Assembly (NCBI GenBank): GCA_032622095.1
Contig: CP136065.1
Coordinates: 93,005,343-93,069,342, forward strand
From: Siphonodentalium dalli
Lineage: Eukaryota; Mollusca; Scaphopoda; Gadilida; Siphonodentaliidae
Direction: 5' to 3'
DNA: 64,000 nucleotides
Under the pieces are notes generated by a model, which was given only the letters and a program-made list of their open reading frames with translations, was not told the DNA's origin and made no database searches. Shown piece after piece: positions 58,037 through 64,000 of this stretch. Position 1 is the first letter of the stretch, and each line of letters starts with the position of its first letter. Both the position numbers and the translations under genes were made by a program.

Positions 58037-58291
58037 CCCTTTCATAACAGGAGCTGCACTGGTGCATCATTAAAGTTCCTGTGCCAGTGCTTTCTCTTAT
58101 ATATGTGAGTCCCCCATAGGGAGCCTCACATATATAAGAGAATGCACTGGCTTACAAGGTCAAAGTAAATATTGTTAGGCCAATGCATTCTCTTATACAT
58201 GCAAGGCTCCCTGTGGGAGACTCGCATTTATAAGAGAATGCTATGGCCCAGTGTTTTTGGAAAATTTCAGAAAGATCCATTCATGGAAGGG
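58037..58291. mobile_element. TTAA-target MITE P4
   Basis: TTAA|CCCTTTCATAACAGGAGC at the left, ATTCATGGAAGGG|TTAA at the right. Two internal hairpins (58081-58152 and 58177-58250) have the CCAATGCATTCTCTTATA-type arms. A close sister of P5 at 59405. Confidence 0.85.
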
Positions 58292-58325
58292 TTAATAATG
58301 AAAATAAGAACAAATTCAAAGTTAA

Positions 58326-58569
58326 AGGTACTCAATCCGATCAGAGGGTCCTATATTACTATTTCTTTGGCTTTGGAGGTAAAAAATATTTGATTCGAGT
58401 CGAAGAACCCACCCATCAAAGCTCAGAGTGATTAGATATCGATTTTTGAAATCTATTAAATTTTGGATATGTAGCCCACAAGTTGGCAGAACACGTGATA
58501 AAAATGGATAACTCTAAAATCAAGTGGTTATTATTGTTATATAGGACCCTCTGATCGTATTGAGTACCT
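58326..58569. mobile_element. TTAA-target MITE D2
   Basis: TTAA|AGGTACTCAATCCGATCA with GAGGGTCC; the right end is GGACCCTCTGATCGTATTGA then GTACCT|TTAA. The interior matches D1 (31801). Confidence 0.85.
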
Positions 58570-58620
58570 TTAATCTATTTTCATATACTTGTTGATGACA
58601 ATTGTTTCATGGACTTTTAA

Positions 58621-59073
58621 AGATACTCAATCCGATTAGACGCTCCTAAATTACTATTTCTTTGGCTTCGGGGTAAAATATATTTGAATAGAGTCGAGGA
58701 ACCCAACCATCAAAGCTCAGAGTAATCAGATATCGATTTTTAAAGTTTGTTATTTCTCGAGATGTGTAATAATATGTGGCCCAGAAACACATGGTCAAAT
58801 GGAGGTTCTCGGACAAAATTGCGGATAAAGATGGATAACTCTAAAATCAAGTGGTAATATGGTCAAATTTTGTGATACTTTAGTGATAATACGGCCATAT
58901 TTTGTTGAACAAAATGTTGATAAATAACAAGTTTTGGGAAATTTGATATCACAGTTGACCGTGGTTAGAATTATTTTGTTACAATAAATCGATTCTGATA
59001 ACTAAAGCGTATTTTGAAGAAAAGTTGTTGTTGTTGTATCTTGATGGTATGGGGACCGTCTGATCGAGTACGT
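58621..59073. mobile_element. TTAA-target MITE D3
   Basis: TTAA|AGATACTCAATCCGATTA at the left, a decayed CTGATCGAGTACG|TTTAA at the right. The interior GATGGATAACTCTAAAATCA is shared with D1 and D2. Confidence 0.75.
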
Positions 59074-59221
59074 TTAAAAAAAAAATTATTTCACATGAAC
59101 CCACTTCAAAGTCCTTGAGTTCCTTTAAATTCACTCTGTGTTCAGCTTTTAGATGCTTTGTATGAGTGAGGGTCGACCTCACTGCAAGATTTCACAATTT
59201 GGATTTGGGATCTCAAAGATA

Positions 59222-59366
59222 CAGTAATGCTCTAAGCAATCGACTTCTTAACCACAGCCCCGAGAGCTTTCCGATGAATGGCAACAAGCCATATATCCGA
59301 CTAAATCCTGAAAAGTTACCCATAATTCTGCTGTGGTTAAGAAGTCGATTACTTAGAGCATTACTG
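59222..59366. mobile_element. Palindromic TA-target MITE, copy 3
   Basis: TA|CAGTAATGCTCTAAGCAATC to GAGCATTACTG|TA. One arm lacks the segment between ACCACAG and GAGAGCTTTCC, so the palindrome is incomplete. Confidence 0.82.
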
Positions 59367-59404
59367 TATTTCACCAATCTCGATCCTGATCTGAAGGGTG
59401 TTAA

Positions 59405-59659
59405 CCCTTTCATGACGGGAGCTGCGCTGTTGCAGCATTAAAGATCCTGTGCCAGTGCATTGTCTTATATATGCGAGTCTCCCATAGGGAGCCTTGCATA
59501 TATAAGATAATGCACTGGCTTACATGGTCAAGGTAAATATTGTTAGGCCAATGCATTTTCTTGTATATGTGAGGCTCCCTATGGGAGACTCACATATATA
59601 AGAGAATGCAAAGGGCACATGATTTTCAAAATTTTCAGGAAGCTCCAGTCATGGAAGGC
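59405..59659. mobile_element. TTAA-target MITE P5
   Basis: TTAA|CCCTTTCATGACGGGAGC at the left, CAGTCATGGAAGGC|TTAA at the right. Two internal hairpins (59449-59520 and 59546-59609) have the shared arms. Confidence 0.83.
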
Positions 59660-59663
59660 TTAA

Positions 59664-60594
59664 CTAATCTCAATCCGTATTGAAGGGAGATTATTAAGGG
59701 AAAATCGTTTGCTGACATCGAAATGATTTTTATTTCATTCAATGGAAATATTTAAAATTCAACAGAAATGTCTTATAAATAGAAATCTTTATTTATTAAT
59801 AAAATTATATTATTTCAATCATTAACTAGAATACTTTGTTATATATGTCAAGTTAATAACACCAATAAAGATTAACAAATATCTAAAAAAAAGTCACTTT
59901 AAAGTGCCTTAAAGATACGGGCGGCGTTGGCGGTGGGTATGCTGTTAAAATATTCACCTCCGTCAAAAACCGCCATAAACATAAATAATAGTAAAATATA
60001 GACAGTCAACAAAAGCAAAAAACATTACAGAACCTGGCTTTTGTTTAGATCTGGATATGGTAAACAAAAACAAAAAGAGCATTATTTGTTACTGTTTTCC
60101 TGATATGGAAATAATAAAGAGTGTTTATATCATTTGTGTGTGATTAACCAATAGAATTGCGCTGTGTTATGTAAACAGAAGCAAAACTTCTGTAAACAGA
60201 AGCCAAGCAGGCTCTTGTTTACACACACCATCGTACGTCCTGATGACAATATACTATTTACGCGCTGATCATGTTTGGCATATGAACAAAACTATATATA
60301 TTTTAATATTCCTTCTGTTGATGGCGATTTGAACAAATATGAATATTTCTGCAACGAACGCCGCCTGTTAAAACAATTTCAGAGGAAGATATAGGAGTCA
60401 CTTGTAACTTATGTAACAAAAACCAATGGGACCAAGGCTTTGGTCTCAGGACCATGAAACTGCATCATTATTTGCCTGAAAATGGCAGTATTCTTCTATA
60501 TTTTCCAAAGATATCATCAAGCTATTAGACTAATGAGCAATCCCCACAACTCATCTCGGATACTACAAAAACCGGATATTGAATATATTTGTTT
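59664..60594. other. Intergenic stretch, nothing recognised
   Basis: AT-rich sequence. A short duplication AACTTCTGTAAACAGAAGCC lies near 60185. No gene or bounded element seen. Confidence 0.4.
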
Positions 60595-60598
60595 TTAA

Positions 60599-60836
60599 CC
60601 CTTTGAGTGCCAGGGGCCAATCTCATCGGCCCTAAACATACAAAATAAGTCTGTTAAAGAATATAAGAATAAATTATAAAAATTGAAAAAAAAATTGTAA
60701 AAAAAAATAAAAAATTGTTAGGCCAATGCATTCTCTTATATATGCGAGGCGACCTATGGTCTACTCGCATATATAAGAGAATGCATTGGCACAGGGTATA
60801 TGGGTTGATACAAAAATCGACCTGGCACTCAAAGGG
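60599..60836. mobile_element. TTAA-target MITE P3
   Basis: TTAA|CCCTTTGAGTGCCAGG to GGCACTCAAAGGG|TTAA, the reverse-oriented twin of P2. One hairpin (60723-60790) has CCAATGCATTCTCTTATATA arms. Confidence 0.88.
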
Positions 60837-61059
60837 TTAAAGAGATTATGACATTCAAAAATTCTGAACCTCGATAAATGGTGACCAAAGTCACAAGAAC
60901 GCTTATATCTTCTCAATACAGCTCAACAGTCCATTTATATGTTGACGGGATTCACACTGAGCTAATAAAATTGATATACAGCTTATTCGTTATCCTATTT
61001 GGTTGAGTTATTCATATTGGTGAAGAAAATGACTACTCACATTGATGTGAGACATCTTG

Positions 61060-61488
61060 CCACCATTGTGTCATTTGCAGAATGAGGTCCACAAAGGGTG
61101 AATTTAGTGAAGCTATCCCGCACGGCGGGCTACCATCATCAAATTCACCCTCTGGGAACATTGTTCTGCTTAGTAGGCCTCAACTGCTATGGGAGACCTA
61201 GGATCAGATCGCAGTTTCCCAGTTGAAGTTGGTGATTTTCACTCATTAGTCACCTCGATTATGCATTTTATCTTCTGCAAATTAGAGGATATAGAAACTT
61301 CCCGGAAGGGAAAAAGTAATTAAAAACAATGTTAATTTGACACTATAGATACTTCCCAGAAAATGAAGCCTAAGTAGATTGAGGTCCCAAGGTGGTGAAT
61401 TTGGTGATGCTAGCCCACTGGGCGGGATACCATCACTAAATTCACCCTCTGGGGACCTCATTCTGCAAATGACAGACACTATTTGCAG
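61060..61488. mobile_element. MITE family C, long copy
   Basis: Closely parallel to 14507-14943: two GGTGAATTT-GTGA-GCTA hairpins flank a shared ~300-bp middle with TTTTATCTTCTGCAAATTAG. The right end is GACACTATTTGCAG. Confidence 0.8.
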
Positions 61489-61999
61489 ACACACTTCTGG
61501 AAGTTGATATTATACTGATGTTTTACAGAGGGGTGACAATGAACTTTGATACTTGGCCCAGAATCAAAAGAAAACCTCAATTCATTTAAGAGATGGATGT
61601 TGAATTGATTGCAAGTTGGTCTTACATTTTGTGTGGAAAGTGTTCCACATATAAAAATGTCAGACTAAATGGCATCAATACTCTATAGAAAGCAACAAAA
61701 TCGACCATCCATTACTTATACTTACACTCAACTGAGTCAACTAGCAGATTAAAAGAGTATTTAGCGCCAATTTCCAATGTTATTCTCATAGCTCATTGTA
61801 AGATGTTGTCTGTCTACACAATACGAAAGCAAGTAACGGTCAGCGTGCGATATCACGTGATGTAATTTTGATCAATGCCCTGCATTCATGTTGCACAGTA
61901 CAAATGTATGTGCGAGTGTAAATATTTAATTATACTAATCGAGGAAAGATCTGGTCCATGGAGATGGGGATATGTTCCACAATGTTTGTGACTAATAGT

Positions 62000-62330
62000 A
62001 TTCAGATGAATCAGTTTAAATTGGAAGACAGACAATGAACACTCCATTGAATGCCCTCGTAGTGAACATCCATAATAAATTTCATTGAGTTTCAGATACA
62101 TGTATCTGCTCGGATGGACAAAAAACCAACATTTCCAGATAATCAAAGATGAATAACTCTAAAACGTATTGAAAACTCCGTTCAACGCACTCAAATTAGT
62201 GAACATCCATACGAATTTCATTCAGATCTGACAACTGGTGTTTGAGATATCTGCCTGGATGGACGGACAGACAGAAAAACAGATGGATAGATGTCTGGAT
62301 GTCTGGAATGACGGACAGGTCAATCCGGTA
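62000..62330. repeat. Dispersed ~180-bp unit repeat, reverse orientation
   Basis: AACACTCCATTGAATGCC, AAACCAACATTTCCAGATAA and GATGAATAACTCTAAAACG are reverse complements of words at 54600-54880. Confidence 0.72.
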
Positions 62331-62762
62331 TCTCCCCGTTCCCTTTGAGAGATAATAACACAAAGTTTATATGTTTTATATGGCTAAGATGCGGCCGTTA
62401 CGCTGTATCCCTTAACATACACAATGAAGAGATTTCTATTTTTAATGCAATGCAAGTCATAGCGCATAACTTATATGGTAATTAAGTGCATGCATCATGA
62501 CGTATCATGTTTCAATTAATATGAAGGAAAGGAAATTCTGCAAAGCGAAGAAAATTTGACTTGTATTTGTGTCAATAGAGATTTAGTTGTTGCAATTTGA
62601 CATTATCCAGACCTCATAATTGGCTATGGCAATCAGCAATGTCGAAGCTATTTGCTGATGCATACTGGGCCACGGCAAAGGGTTGAGTAGCAGATTTCTG
62701 AAGCCAAACAATCTAAGTTAAAGGAGGTCGAAGACTAAGTTGAAGACTAATCAGAATATATG

Positions 62763-62869
62763 AGATCCCCAGAGGGTGAATTTGGTGATGCTGGCCCACT
62801 GCGTGGGATAGCATCACTAAATTCACCATCTGGGGACCTCATTCTGCAAACGACAGACACTATTTGCAG
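62763..62869. mobile_element. MITE family C, short copy
   Basis: GATCCCCAGAGGGTGAATTT and GGTGATGCTGGCCC pair with GGGATAGCATCACTAAATTC and ACCATCTGGGGACC, and the copy ends GACACTATTTGCAG. Confidence 0.78.
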
Positions 62870-63693
62870 CCTTGATTCCCATATCGAATTTAGCAGTTAA
62901 ATAATTCAATATGCAGAACGACTGATGATATCACAGTTGTTTATTTAGTGTTTGTGGCACAGCAGATATCCTGATCTGGCATGGACGATTGAAACTGGTC
63001 TATAATATTTGTAAATATGAATTATGTTTCGTATTTCTTAGCTGTATTCATTCTAAATGCTTTCTAATTCCTCAATCAACATCAGTTTAACAAAAACAAA
63101 ATTGAAAATGCAAAATAACACAGGTTTATATATCTTATATCTCTATATAAAATAAATAAGTGCAGAGCTTTCGCTCCATTAATAATAAAAATTGCAAATA
63201 AAAGTAGGACTAAAACACCGGGTAAATGCCAAACTAATGTATTGCATTAAAATACAAGAACTGACATTCTAATAAATTAATAACATTTAGTACTAAAAGT
63301 AAAATAAGTAATATAACATATTACACAAAATTTGGTATATATCTGTGCTATAGAGTATAGATTCATAAAAGTGTGCAGCTGAAATTTTGGCAATTAAGCA
63401 CCCTGGCAAGCCTCGTGTCCGGCCCAAATATCTGGCCCCTCGGTGAGATTTTTCCATCCCACACCCCAGGTCATGATGGATAATATTAATCTCCTATGCA
63501 GGGACCAACCCAGAGGGCGACTTGGGAGACAGGGACCAGCCTGAACGGCGACTTGAAAGATATTTTCTCACTAAAATGTGCCACGTCTCCATATTTTTGT
63601 CCCAGTGAGAAGTGATTTATCTTATATACTAGTATGCATGGTGTAGTTGCTCATTATAATGGTATTATAAATGGGTTCTTGTATTGCATAATA

Positions 63694-63920
63694 CAGTAAT
63701 GCTCTAAGTAATCCGACTTCTTAACCACAGCAGAATTATGGGTAACTTTTCAGGATTTAGACGGAAATATGGCTTGTTGTGCCATTCATCTGAAAGCTCT
63801 CAGTAAGCTCTCACTGAGAGCTTTCCGATGAATGGCAACAAGCCATATTTCCGACTAAATCCTGAAAAGTTACCCGTAATTCTGCTGTGGTTAAGAAGTC
63901 AATTACTTAGAGCATTACTG
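63694..63920. mobile_element. Palindromic TA-target MITE, copy 4
   Basis: TA|CAGTAATGCTCTAAGTAAT to GAGCATTACTG|TA. 227 bp and almost wholly palindromic. The loop has a local duplication (AGCTCTCAGTAAGCTCTCAC). The stretch 62880-63690 before it shows only a short shared word (CATGATGGATAATATTAATC) at 63470. Confidence 0.87.
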
Positions 63921-64000
63921 TACTTATTGGATTAGAGACGGCGAAGGTAGAGAGTTAATTGAACATCATCCTTTATGACTTCTCCCTGATTACACTCCAT

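Overview
This is a eukaryotic, metazoan genomic window. It holds one large multi-exon gene on the + strand, embedded in AT-rich, repeat-dense DNA. The repeats (tRNA-derived SINEs, short Helitrons, hAT, TTAA-target and TA-target foldback MITEs, a LINE tail, 190-bp satellites) suggest a marine invertebrate. A mollusc is plausible, but nothing seen here proves the taxon.

The gene: 16 coding exons between 4107 and 57084 join in frame across canonical GT-AG introns into a 629-residue sodium:solute symporter of family SLC5. It is closest in layout to the SLC5A8/SLC5A12/SLC5A6 branch (monocarboxylate and multivitamin transporters). The start codon, all 16 exons, a stop codon, a candidate polyadenylation signal and a C-terminal PDZ-type tail (T-K-I) are visible. 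Most of the remaining ORFs are repeat-derived or chance ORFs.

Layout. 1-2500: satellite with ~187-bp monomers that alternate as A-B dimers. 2535-2656: GA microsatellite. 3063-3345: two-copy direct repeat. 3350-4106: upstream/5' region. 4107-15847: exons 1-7; introns carry a palindromic TA-type MITE, a CAT microsatellite, a GATATC-rich array, two abutting Helitrons with a SINE inside the second, and further foldbacks. 15848-30055: the 14.2-kb intron 7, holding a decayed minus-strand Helitron-type coding region split by a SINE, two short Helitrons, a truncated hAT element with a BED zinc-finger exon, and a TTAA-type MITE next to exon 8. 30056-34254: exons 8-10, with a 1.7-kb foldback element that carries a second MITE in its spacer. 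34255-41869: intron 10, with a ~195-bp tandem repeat, a LINE tail, a 1.5-kb G-tract-TIR transposon with target duplication, and a minus-strand Helitron. 41870-57084: exons 11-16, with minisatellites, one of which contains the splice acceptor of exon 14. 57085-64000: 3' UTR, then a dense field of MITEs with no gene recognised.

The most notable patterns are the hairpin module shared by TTAA-type MITEs with different ends, the tandem array of acceptor plus exon start at exon 14, the repeat-derived acceptor of exon 13, and several MITEs lying within about 50 bp of splice sites. Exon boundaries were read by eye from splice motifs, frame and family resemblance; no search was run.
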